A stretch of 6,051 nt of DNA, from positions 1-6,051 of the forward strand of contig RFTM01000120.1 in assembly GCA_009923475.1 (NCBI GenBank). The letters are read 5' to 3'. Positions 1 to 5,494 of this stretch are shown in pieces (positions within the stretch are counted from its first letter, which is position 1; each line of letters begins with the position of its first letter). Origin of the DNA: Gammaproteobacteria bacterium. GTDB lineage: Bacteria > Pseudomonadota > Gammaproteobacteria > Steroidobacterales > Steroidobacteraceae. The notes beneath the pieces were generated by a model. The model saw only the letters and a list, made by a program, of their open reading frames with translations. It did not search any database and had not been told where the DNA came from. The position numbers were made by a program, and so were the translations under genes.

Positions 1-300
1 ACCCGCGATGTCTTCCAGGCCCCGGAACTGCGCCGCGACTCGCCGCGCCTCGGTCTGCCGGAGCTGCTGGCCGGGCCGGGCCACAACGACTGCGAGCCGG
101 TGGTGCGGGCCCGGGTGCCCGAGGTCGCCTCGGCCCTCGATTGGCTGGCTCGCGAGGCCCCGGCGCGCCTGACCGGCACCGGGTCCTGCATCTTCGCCGC
201 GTTCGACAGCGCGGCGGCGGCGGAGCGGGTCGCCGGGCGCGTCCCGGACCGTTGGCGGGCCTGGGTGGTGCGGGGCCTCGACGAGAGTCCAGACCCCTGA
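1..300 (+). CDS. ispE: 4-diphosphocytidyl-2-C-methyl-D-erythritol kinase, C-terminal part (5' end outside window)
   Basis: The frame is open from the first base and ends at TGA 298-300, giving the last 99 residues of IspE. IspE is the cytoplasmic ATP-dependent kinase of the MEP (non-mevalonate) isoprenoid pathway and phosphorylates CDP-methylerythritol. The visible part belongs to the C-terminal GHMP-kinase domain. It has the 'GHNDCEPVV' stretch that matches the family's GxNDLEPVV, the '[11 protein letters not shown]' helix, and the third GHMP glycine motif [12 protein letters not shown] near residues 55-66 of the fragment. The C-terminus 'ESPDP' matches the usual SPL-type ending. The position directly upstream of tRNA-Gln and prs is the classical proteobacterial context. 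The N-terminal ATP-binding half lies outside the window. Identification is firm; only the 5' end is unknown. Confidence 0.95.
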   Translation, partial: TRDVFQAPELRRDSPRLGLPELLAGPGHNDCEPVVRARVPEVASALDWLAREAPARLTGTGSCIFAAFDSAAAAERVAGRVPDRWRAWVVRGLDESPDP

Positions 301-301
301 A

Positions 302-330
302 TTGACAGGCAATTCCCCCCTCCGCACAAT
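302..330 (+). promoter_or_regulatory. Sigma-70 promoter for tRNA-Gln (and probably prs)
   Basis: A perfect -35 box TTGACA (302-307) is separated by exactly 17 bp from CACAAT (325-330), which matches the -10 consensus TATAAT at four of six positions including the essential A2 and T6. The following bases, ACCGCCCC (331-338), form a GC-rich discriminator, so transcription should start near 337-338, about 30 nt before the mature tRNA 5' end. GC-rich discriminators are a known hallmark of stable-RNA promoters under ppGpp/DksA (stringent) control. That control is inferred here. The -35 box begins 2 bp after the ispE stop codon. Confidence 0.8.
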
Positions 331-368
331 ACCGCCCCTTTTGGCGTCCGGGGTGCCGCCAAATCGGC

Positions 369-443
369 TGGGGTGTCGCCAAGTGGTAAGGCAGCGGGTT
401 TTGATCCCGCCATTCGGAGGTTCGAATCCTTCCACCCCAACCA
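369..443 (+). tRNA. tRNA-Gln (anticodon UUG, CCA encoded)
   Basis: A complete cloverleaf can be folded. The acceptor stem TGGGGTG (369-375) pairs perfectly with CACCCCA (433-439). The D stem is GCC/GGC (378-380 with 390-392). The anticodon stem GCGGG/CCCGC (394-398 with 406-410) encloses the loop TTTTGAT, with anticodon TTG at 401-403. The T stem GGAGG/CCTTC (416-420 with 428-432, one G-U pair) encloses TTCGAAT. The 3' CCA (441-443) is encoded. U1-A72 is typical of glutamine tRNAs. The discriminator base (440) is A, whereas E. coli tRNA-Gln has G73, a recognition element for GlnRS. The gene sits between ispE and prs as in many beta- and gammaproteobacteria. No terminator is seen downstream, so it is probably processed from a tRNA-prs transcript. 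Confidence 0.96.
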
Positions 444-477
444 TCCGGTCGTCGCCGACGGCCGGCGCGTGATCTTT

Positions 478-490
478 GGAGGCCCGCTTG
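478..490 (+). promoter_or_regulatory. Ribosome-binding site that decides the TTG start of prs
   Basis: GGAGG at 478-482 lies 5 nt before TTG 488-490. A second in-frame TTG at 476-478 overlaps this Shine-Dalgarno sequence and has no ribosome-binding site of its own. Starting at 488 gives '[13 protein letters not shown]', which aligns with the short N-terminus of known Prs proteins. Starting at 476 adds four residues with no counterpart. No ATG is available near the conserved N-terminus. Confidence 0.8.
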
Positions 491-1441
491 GACAGCCAGA
501 CGCTGGCGCTATTCACCGGCAACGCGAACCCCGCGTTGGCGCAGGACATCGCGCGGCACCTCATGGTGCCGCTCGGCCGCGCCGTCGTCGGCCGCTTCAG
601 CGACGGCGAGGTCAACGCCGAGCTGATGGAGAACGTGCGCGGCCGCGACGTCTTCATCGTCCAGCCGACCTGCCCGCCGGTCAACGACCACCTCATGGAG
701 CTGCTCATCATGGCCGACGCCTGCCGTCGCGCCTCGGCGCGCAGCGTCACGGCGGTGGTCCCGTACATGGGCTACTCGCGCCAGGACCGCCGCCCGCGCG
801 CCACGCGCTCGGCTATCTCCGCCAAGCTCGTCGCCAACATGATGTCGGGGGCCGGCATCTCGCGCGTGCTCACCGTCGACCTGCACGCCGAGCAGATCCA
901 GGGTTTCTTCGACATCCCGGTCGACAACGTGTACGCCTCCCCGGTGCTGCTCGGCGACGCCTGGAAGCAGGGCTACAAGGACATGATCGTCGTGTCGCCC
1001 GACGTGGGCGGCGTGGTGCGCGCCCGCGCGCTCGCCAAGCGCCTCGACGACGTCGAGCTCGCGATCATCGACAAGCGCCGGCCGCGTCCCAACGAATCGA
1101 AGGTGATGAACATCATCGGCGAGGTCGCCGGCAAGACCTGCGTGCTGATCGACGACATGGTCGACACCGCCGGCACCCTGTGCATCGCCGCGCAGGCCCT
1201 GAAGGACGAGGGCGCGGTGCGCGTCGTCGCCTACATCACCCATCCGATCCTCTCCGGCAGCGCCGTCGAGAAGATCTCCAGGTCCGCGCTCGACCAGCTG
1301 GTGGTGACCGACACCATCCCGCTGTCGCCCGCGGCGCGCCAATGCCCGCAGATCCGCCAGCTTTCCGTGGCGGGCCTGCTCGGCGAGACGATCCGGCGGA
1401 TCCGCGACGAGGAGTCCGTGAGTTCGCTGTACGTCGACTGA
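488..1441 (+). CDS. prs: Ribose-phosphate pyrophosphokinase (PRPP synthetase)
   Basis: Prs transfers pyrophosphate from ATP to ribose 5-phosphate. The PRPP made feeds purine, pyrimidine, NAD, histidine and tryptophan synthesis. The 317-residue product from TTG 488 matches the usual 315 or so of class I enzymes. Visible motifs are FSDGEV (37-42), the ATP-binding RQDRR (98-102), [11 protein letters not shown] starting at D131 with the catalytic-loop histidine at 133, the flexible-loop DKRRPRPN, and the PRPP/ribose-phosphate loop [10 protein letters not shown] (222-231). The C-terminal 'DEESVS' is also typical. The enzyme is expected to be a cytoplasmic hexamer with allosteric ADP inhibition, as known for the family. 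The 44 nt after tRNA-Gln contain no terminator, so the promoter at 302-330 probably drives both. rplY starts 52 nt downstream. A TTG start may limit translation. All key residues are present. Confidence 0.97.
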   Translation: MDSQTLALFTGNANPALAQDIARHLMVPLGRAVVGRFSDGEVNAELMENVRGRDVFIVQPTCPPVNDHLMELLIMADACRRASARSVTAVVPYMGYSRQDRRPRATRSAISAKLVANMMSGAGISRVLTVDLHAEQIQGFFDIPVDNVYASPVLLGDAWKQGYKDMIVVSPDVGGVVRARALAKRLDDVELAIIDKRRPRPNESKVMNIIGEVAGKTCVLIDDMVDTAGTLCIAAQALKDEGAVRVVAYITHPILSGSAVEKISRSALDQLVVTDTIPLSPAARQCPQIRQLSVAGLLGETIRRIRDEESVSSLYVD

Positions 1442-1443
1442 AG

Positions 1444-1465
1444 CCCGTTCTGGTCGCGGAACGGG
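1444..1465 (+). other. Intercistronic hairpin between prs and rplY
   Basis: CCCGTTC (1444-1450) and GAACGGG (1459-1465) form a perfect 7-bp stem with an 8-nt loop. It starts 2 nt after the prs stop codon and ends 14 nt before the rplY Shine-Dalgarno. It is not followed by a T run, so it does not look like an intrinsic terminator. It may serve as an mRNA processing or stability element, or a binding site for feedback control. That role is inference only. Confidence 0.45.
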
Positions 1466-1493
1466 TCCACGCAATCATCAGGAGCCATAGTCA

Positions 1494-2174
1494 ATGAAGA
1501 TGTCATTCGAACTCGCCGCCGAGTTCCGCAACGATGAAGGCAAGGGTGCGAGCCGCCGCCTGCGTCGTGCGGGGCGCGTGCCGGCCATCCTGTACGGCGG
1601 CAAGCGCGATCCGCGCGCGCTGTCCCTCGACCACCAGAAGCTGGTCACGCTGGTCGAGAACGAGAAGTTCTACTCCACCATCATCGGCGTGAAGGTCGAG
1701 GGCGAGGTGCAGCCCGCCATCGTCAAGGACCTGCAGATGCATCCGGCCGAGCCGCGCGTGCTGCACGTCGACCTGCAGCGCGTGCTGCCGGACGAGAAGA
1801 TCCGCCTGCGCCTGCCGATCCACTTCAAGGGCGAGTCGGCCTCCCCTGGCGTGAAGACCCAGGGCGGCGTGGTGTCGCACCGCATCGCCGACGTCGAGGT
1901 GACCTGCCTGCCGAAGGACCTCCCCGAAGAGATCGTGCTCGACCTCTCGCAGATGAAGATCAACGAGAGCAAGTCGATCTCGGACATCCCGTTACCGGCG
2001 GGCGTGGTCGCGACCGCGGTGCTGCAGGGCAAGGACCAGGTCGTGGTCTCCATCCACAGCCCGCGCGCCGAGGAGCCGGAGACCCCGGCGGCCGAAGCGG
2101 CCGCGGCGAGCGCCGAGGCGAAGCCCGCCGAGGCCAAGAAGGAAGAGCCCAAGAAGGAAGCCGCCAAGAAGTGA
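1494..2174 (+). CDS. rplY: Large ribosomal subunit protein bL25, long CTC/TL5 form
   Basis: bL25 binds 5S rRNA in the central protuberance of the 50S subunit. The product is 226 residues, far longer than the 94-residue E. coli protein, and corresponds to the two-domain general stress protein CTC/TL5 type. The N-terminal 5S-binding domain (about 1-97) carries 'GKGASRRLRRAGRVPAILYG' and 'VKDLQMHPAEPRVLHVDLQRV'-type residues. The C-terminal beta domain (about 98-190) contains 'GVKTQGGVVSHRIADVEV' and 'DLPEEIVLDLSQMKI'. The last 35 residues are a low-complexity Ala/Glu/Pro/Lys tail ending in KKEAAKK. ATG 1494 is preferred because AGGAG (1480-1484) lies 9 nt upstream; the in-frame ATG at 1500 is too far from it. 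The gene follows prs with a 52-nt gap and ends at a strong terminator, so it is probably the last gene of the tRNA-prs-rplY unit. Confidence 0.96.
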   Translation: MKMSFELAAEFRNDEGKGASRRLRRAGRVPAILYGGKRDPRALSLDHQKLVTLVENEKFYSTIIGVKVEGEVQPAIVKDLQMHPAEPRVLHVDLQRVLPDEKIRLRLPIHFKGESASPGVKTQGGVVSHRIADVEVTCLPKDLPEEIVLDLSQMKINESKSISDIPLPAGVVATAVLQGKDQVVVSIHSPRAEEPETPAAEAAAASAEAKPAEAKKEEPKKEAAKK

Positions 2175-2197
2175 CGGCTCGGCCCTTCCAGGTCGAG

Positions 2198-2228
2198 GGA
2201 GGCCGCCCCCGTGGCGGCCTCCTTTTTT
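2198..2228 (+). terminator. Strong intrinsic terminator after rplY
   Basis: GGAGGCCGCC (2198-2207) pairs perfectly over 10 bp with GGCGGCCTCC (2213-2222) around the loop CCCGT, followed by six T residues (2223-2228). It lies 23 nt past the rplY stop and ends one base before the Shine-Dalgarno of pth. It should terminate the prs-rplY transcript. Expression of pth then needs readthrough or a promoter that I do not see in the 65 nt gap. Confidence 0.92.
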
Positions 2229-2235
2229 GAGGAGG
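2218..2235 (+). promoter_or_regulatory. Possible anti-Shine-Dalgarno hairpin over the pth ribosome-binding site, exclusive with the terminator
   Basis: CCTCCT (2218-2223) is fully complementary to AGGAGG (2230-2235), the core of the pth Shine-Dalgarno, with a 6-nt loop TTTTTG. The same CCTCC also forms the base of the terminator stem, so the two folds cannot coexist. The complementarity is directly visible. A regulatory role is inference, and the overlap may be a coincidence of purine-rich and pyrimidine-rich runs. Confidence 0.35.
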
Positions 2236-2239
2236 TCGG

Positions 2240-2869
2240 GTGGCCGCCACCGCGCTGAAGCTCATCGTCGGGCTGGGCAACCCCGGCGACAAGTACGCAC
2301 GCACCCGCCACAACGCCGGTTGGTGGTTCGTGGAGGCGCTCGCGCGCCGCCATGGCGGCACTTTCCGCGCCGAGCCGAAGCTGCAGTCCGAGATGGCGCG
2401 CGTCCGCGTGCCTGCCGCGGGCGGCAGCGCCGTCGAGCTCTGGCTGCAGAAGCCGACCACCTTCATGAACCGCAGCGGCGCGGCCGTGGCGGCGGCCTGC
2501 AACTTCTACCGGATCGCGCCCGCGGAGGTGCTGGTGGTCCACGACGAACTCGACCTGCCCGCCGGCGTCGCGCGGCTCAAGCAGGGCGGCGGACACGGCG
2601 GCCACAACGGCCTGCGCGACACCAGCGCGGCCATCGGCGCCGACTATTGGCGCCTGCGCATCGGCATCGGGCACCCCGGCCACAAGGACCAGGTGCTCGA
2701 CTACGTGCTGCAGCGCGCGGGCGCCGATGACGAACGCGCCATCGGGCGCGCCATCGACGAGTCGCTCGACGCGCTGCCCGTGCTGCTCGGCGAGGGCGCG
2801 GGCAAGGCGATGAACCAGTTGCACACGCGCACGGCCCCCGCGGGCGGCGCCACCGGACAGGGAGACTGA
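2240..2869 (+). CDS. pth: Peptidyl-tRNA hydrolase
   Basis: Pth hydrolyses the ester bond of peptidyl-tRNAs that drop off stalled ribosomes and so recycles tRNA in the cytoplasm. The product has 209 residues against 194 in E. coli. Conserved elements are GLGNPG (11-16, including N14), the RHNAGWW block with catalytic H24, TTFMNRSG with N77, the catalytic aspartate D102 in HDELDLP, the GGGHGGHNGLRD loop and RLRIGIGHPG. The C-terminus carries an extra 'APAGGATGQGD'-type tail. GTG 2240 is chosen because AGGAGGT (2230-2236) lies just upstream, with a somewhat short 3-nt spacer, and because the N-terminus then fits the family. The gene follows an intrinsic terminator and is separated by only 3 nt from ychF, whose Shine-Dalgarno lies inside the pth end, so the two are probably co-transcribed and translationally coupled. 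Confidence 0.97.
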   Translation: MAATALKLIVGLGNPGDKYARTRHNAGWWFVEALARRHGGTFRAEPKLQSEMARVRVPAAGGSAVELWLQKPTTFMNRSGAAVAAACNFYRIAPAEVLVVHDELDLPAGVARLKQGGGHGGHNGLRDTSAAIGADYWRLRIGIGHPGHKDQVLDYVLQRAGADDERAIGRAIDESLDALPVLLGEGAGKAMNQLHTRTAPAGGATGQGD

Positions 2870-2872
2870 ACC

Positions 2873-3964
2873 ATGGGCATCAAGTGCGGCATCGTCGGAT
2901 TGCCGAACGTCGGCAAGTCGACGCTCTTCAACGCCTTGACCAAGGCGGCCATCGCCGCCGAGAACTACCCCTTCTGCACCATCGACCCCAATGTCGGCAT
3001 CGTGCCGGTGCCCGATCCGCGGCTCGATGCGCTCGCCGCCATCGTCAAGCCCGAGCGCATCGTGCCGACCACGGTCGAGTTCGTGGACATCGCAGGCATC
3101 GTCAAGGGCGCCTCGACCGGCGAGGGCCTCGGCAACAAGTTCCTCGCCAACATCCGCGAGGTCGACGCCATCGCGCACGTGGTGCGCTGCTTCGTCGACG
3201 AGGACGTGGTGCACGTCGCGGGCAAGGTCGACCCGCTCTCCGACATCGACACCATCAACACCGAGCTCGCGCTCGCCGACCTCGAGAGCGCGGAGAAGGC
3301 CCTGCAGCGCTACGAGAAGGCCGCCAAGGCGCAGGACAAGGACGCCATCAAGGCCCGCGAGGTCGCGCGCCGCGTGCGCGACGCGCTCGCCGCCGGCAAG
3401 CCGGCGCGCACCGTGGCCGTCGACGAGACCGAGCGGCCGGTGCTGCGCGACATGCAGCTGCTCACCGCCAAGCCCGTGCTCTACGTCGCCAACGTCGCCG
3501 AGGGCGGCTTCGAGGGCAACCCGATGCTGGACGAGGTGCGCAAGCTCGCCGCCGACGAGGGCGCGCAGGTGGTCGCGGTCTGCGCCGCCATCGAGGCCGA
3601 GATCTCGCAGCTCGAGGATGCCGACCGCGCCGAGTTCCTCGCGGACCTCGGTCTCGAGGAGCCCGGCCTCAACCGCGTCATCCGCGCCGGATACGCGCTG
3701 CTCGGCTTGCAGACCTACTTCACGGCCGGCGAGAAGGAGGTGCGCGCCTGGACCGTGCGCAAGGGCTCGACCGCGCCGCAGGCCGCGGGCGTCATCCACA
3801 CCGACTTCGAGCGCGGCTTCATCCGCGCCGAGGTGATCGCCTACGACGATTACATCGCGCTCAAGGGCGAGCAGGGCGCCAAGGAGGCGGGCAAGCTGCG
3901 CCTCGAGGGCAAGGAGTACCTGGTCCGCGAGGGCGATGTCATGCACTTCCGCTTCAACGTCTGA
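2873..3964 (+). CDS. ychF: Redox-regulated ATPase YchF (OLA1/Obg-related)
   Basis: YchF is a universally conserved P-loop NTPase of the Obg superfamily that binds ATP rather than GTP, associates with ribosomes and is linked to oxidative-stress responses. The 363-residue length equals that of E. coli YchF. Visible motifs are the P-loop GLPNVGKST (9-17), the G3 motif DIAG (72-75), the family stretch '[18 protein letters not shown]', and the modified G4 motif NVAE (207-210) in place of NKxD, consistent with ATP preference. A central helical insertion ('[20 protein letters not shown]') is present. The C-terminal TGS domain (about 280-363) carries '[14 protein letters not shown]' and '[15 protein letters not shown]'. 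The start ATG 2873 has AGGGAG (2859-2864) 8 nt upstream. The pth-ychF pairing is widely conserved. All motifs are intact. Confidence 0.97.
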   Translation: MGIKCGIVGLPNVGKSTLFNALTKAAIAAENYPFCTIDPNVGIVPVPDPRLDALAAIVKPERIVPTTVEFVDIAGIVKGASTGEGLGNKFLANIREVDAIAHVVRCFVDEDVVHVAGKVDPLSDIDTINTELALADLESAEKALQRYEKAAKAQDKDAIKAREVARRVRDALAAGKPARTVAVDETERPVLRDMQLLTAKPVLYVANVAEGGFEGNPMLDEVRKLAADEGAQVVAVCAAIEAEISQLEDADRAEFLADLGLEEPGLNRVIRAGYALLGLQTYFTAGEKEVRAWTVRKGSTAPQAAGVIHTDFERGFIRAEVIAYDDYIALKGEQGAKEAGKLRLEGKEYLVREGDVMHFRFNV

Positions 3965-3973
3965 GCGCCCGCC

Positions 3974-4552
3974 ATGCACGACGCGCTGCAAGCCCTGTTC
4001 GTCTCCAGCGGCGTGGTTGCGCTCGCCGAGATCGGCGACAAGACCCAGTTGCTCGCGCTCCTGCTCGCGGCCCGCTGGCGCAAGCCCTTGCCGATCATCC
4101 TCGGCATCCTCGTGGCCACCGTCCTCAACCACGCCCTCGCGGGCGCGGTCGGAGCCTGGCTCGCGGCCCTCATCGGCGCGCAGGCGATGCGTTGGATCCT
4201 CGGCATCTCGTTCCTCGCCATGGCCCTCTGGATCCTGGTGCCCGACAAGGCGGATGACGGCGCGGCGGCGGCAGAGCCGCGGCACGGCGTGTTCCTTGCC
4301 ACGCTGGTGGCCTTCTTCCTCGTCGAGATGGGCGACAAGACCCAGGTCGCGACCGTGGCGCTTGCGGCCAAGTACGCCAGCCTTTGGGCGGTGGTCGCCG
4401 GCACCACCCTCGGCATGATGCTGGCCAATGTGCCGGCGGTGCTGCTGGGAGAGGCGGCGGCGAAATCTCTGCCGCTCGGGGTCGTCCGCGGAGTGGCAGC
4501 GGTCATGTTCGGAGTTTTGGGCGTGTTGGTACTCTTCGGTATGGGTGGCTAG
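3974..4552 (+). CDS. TMEM165/GDT1 (UPF0016) family divalent cation exporter, probably Mn2+
   Basis: The 192-residue protein is very hydrophobic, with about six predicted membrane segments in two homologous halves. Each half carries the family signature E-x-G-D-K-T: E19-I-G-D-K-T at the end of helix 1, and E118-M-G-D-K-T. The acidic residues of the two motifs form the cation path in this family. Characterised members (Vibrio MneA, yeast Gdt1, human TMEM165) move Mn2+ and/or Ca2+ across membranes. An inner-membrane Mn2+ exporter is the likely role, but the substrate is inference. It starts 9 nt after the ychF stop, has only a weak Shine-Dalgarno and is probably expressed with ychF by translational coupling. 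I see no yybP-ykoY Mn riboswitch, which precedes many members. A charged, Ala-rich loop (about residues 93-106) separates the halves. The family call is strong. Confidence 0.92.
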   Translation: MHDALQALFVSSGVVALAEIGDKTQLLALLLAARWRKPLPIILGILVATVLNHALAGAVGAWLAALIGAQAMRWILGISFLAMALWILVPDKADDGAAAAEPRHGVFLATLVAFFLVEMGDKTQVATVALAAKYASLWAVVAGTTLGMMLANVPAVLLGEAAAKSLPLGVVRGVAAVMFGVLGVLVLFGMGG

Positions 4553-4608
4553 CAGGCGGGTCGTGCTATCACTTGGATAGTCAACGCTTTCTTTCGAGGG
4601 AAAACACC

Positions 4609-5172
4609 ATGTCCATGAACCGTCCTGCGGTCGCCGCCGCCCTTGTGCTCGGTGCCGCGCTGTTCGCGCCCGCCGTTGCCCAAGAGAAGTGGGAACGCAC
4701 CGACTGGATCGTCCGCGGCGGCGTCAGCACCGTCGACCCGAAGTCGGGCGATCTCGGCCTGTCGCCCACCGCCCGTCTCGGCGTCGATAGCGACAGCGGG
4801 TTCTCCTTCGACATCACCAAGATGCTCTCCGAGAAGTGGGGCCTCGAGCTCTTCGCCTCGCCGGGCACCAAGCACAGCACCACGTCCGACACCGCGACGA
4901 CCTCCACGCCGTTCGGCAAGGTCGAGCCGCTCATCGAGACGCTCACCGCCCAGTACCACTTCAACCCGACCGGCACCCTGCGTCCCTATGTGGGCGCGGG
5001 TCTCGGCTACGCGCAGTTCTCCGGCGAGACGCCGGCCGGCCTGTCGCTCGGCCGCACTTGGGGTCCCACCGCCGTCGCCGGCGTCGACCTCGGCCTGACG
5101 CAGCGCCTGTTCCTCAACGCCTCGGCGCGTTGGGTCGACATGGGTTCCAAGGTCCGCTTCAACGGCAACTAA
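4609..5172 (+). pseudogene. OmpW-like outer-membrane beta-barrel with OmpA-type C-terminus: N-terminal part, frameshifted at about 5170
   Basis: The first 187 residues are readable from ATG 4609, with GAGGG (4596-4600) 8 nt upstream. A signal peptide is clear: an RP start, a hydrophobic Ala/Leu core, and cleavage at APAVA|QEKW after residue 24. The mature part resembles OmpW: 'DWIVRGGVSTVDP' at its start, 'KWGLELFASPGTKHST', 'TLTAQYHFNPTGTLRPYVGAGLGYAQF', 'GPTAVAGVDLGLTQRLFLNASARWVDM'. TAA 5170-5172 interrupts it just before the last barrel strand. Reading resumes in the +2 frame ('NVGTAALDPLIYSLNIGYRFG') if one base, most simply T5170, is removed. As read, the protein would lack the C-terminal aromatic strand needed for BAM-mediated insertion. 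This may be a sequencing error or a real mutation. OmpW barrels are small hydrophobic channels; the native substrate is unknown. Confidence 0.8.
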
Positions 5173-5494
5173 CGTGGGCACCGCTGCCCTCGATCCGCTG
5201 ATCTACTCGCTCAACATCGGTTACCGCTTCGGCGCGACCGCTGCCCCGGCCGTCGGTGCGGTGGCCGCGATCGCTCCGGTCGTGGTGCCGCCGCCGCCGC
5301 CCGCGATGCCGAAGGACAGCGATGGCGACGGCGTCATCGACCCGAACGACATGTGCCCGGATACGCCGCGCGGCACGCGCGTCGGTCCCCAGGGCTGCCC
5401 CTGCGACCTCACGCTCAAGCTGAACTTCGCCTTCGACTCGGCCACCCTCACGGCTGACGACAAGGCCAAGCTCGACGCGGCGGCTGCGGCGGCG
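5171..5494 (+). pseudogene. Continuation of the OmpW/OmpA hybrid in the shifted frame: last barrel strand, TSP3 motif, start of OmpA domain
   Basis: In the +2 frame the reading gives 'NVGTAALDPLIYSLNIGYRFG', the closing barrel strand with its aromatic end. An Ala/Val linker with five prolines (5288-5302) follows, then a thrombospondin type-3 calcium motif DSDGDGVIDPNDMCPDTP (from 5315), then a cysteine pair in GCPCD, and LTLKLNFAFDSATLTADDKAKL, the first strand and helix of an OmpA-type peptidoglycan-binding domain. This order (barrel, hinge, TSP3, OmpA) is that of OprF-like proteins that tie the outer membrane to the cell wall. The OmpA domain stops after about 25-30 residues. The later motif TDxxGxxxxNxxLSxxRA, including the residues that bind diaminopimelate, never appears. 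No start codon with a ribosome-binding site exists for this piece alone, so it is the displaced distal part of the preceding gene. Confidence 0.75.
5477..5494 (+). repeat. GCG-rich alanine run at the OmpA/permease junction
   Basis: Six consecutive alanine codons (GCG GCG GCT GCG GCG GCG) mark the point where OmpA-domain similarity ends and the ABC-permease-like sequence begins. Low-complexity runs of this type are plausible sites for mis-assembly or for microhomology-mediated joining. Which one applied cannot be told from sequence alone. Confidence 0.6.

Noticed and set aside
476..487. Start of prs at TTG 476
   Set aside because: This codon overlaps the GGAGG that serves the TTG at 488, and it would add residues absent from known Prs N-termini.
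373..1497. 374-residue plus-strand frame starting inside the tRNA and covering prs
   Set aside because: It is an Arg/Pro/Ala-rich out-of-frame reading of prs, it begins within the tRNA gene, and it has no ribosome-binding site.
1670..4285. 871-residue open frame on the minus strand
   Set aside because: It runs antisense through rplY, pth, ychF and the exporter gene. Its composition is His/Asp/Arg/Val/Gly-rich with no domain sequence, as expected when a high-GC gene set is read in reverse. The sense genes are unmistakable.
4565..4581. Small hairpin CTATC-acttg-GATAG after the exporter gene as a terminator, and the gap 4553-4608 as an OmpW promoter
   Set aside because: The stem is only 5 bp, is not GC-rich and has no T run after it. 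I found no convincing -35/-10 pair in the gap, so neither a terminator nor a promoter is called.
5165..5180. Programmed ribosomal frameshift within the OmpW/OmpA gene
   Set aside because: No slippery heptamer or downstream stem-loop is evident, and I know of no frameshifting in this family. A sequence error or mutation is simpler.
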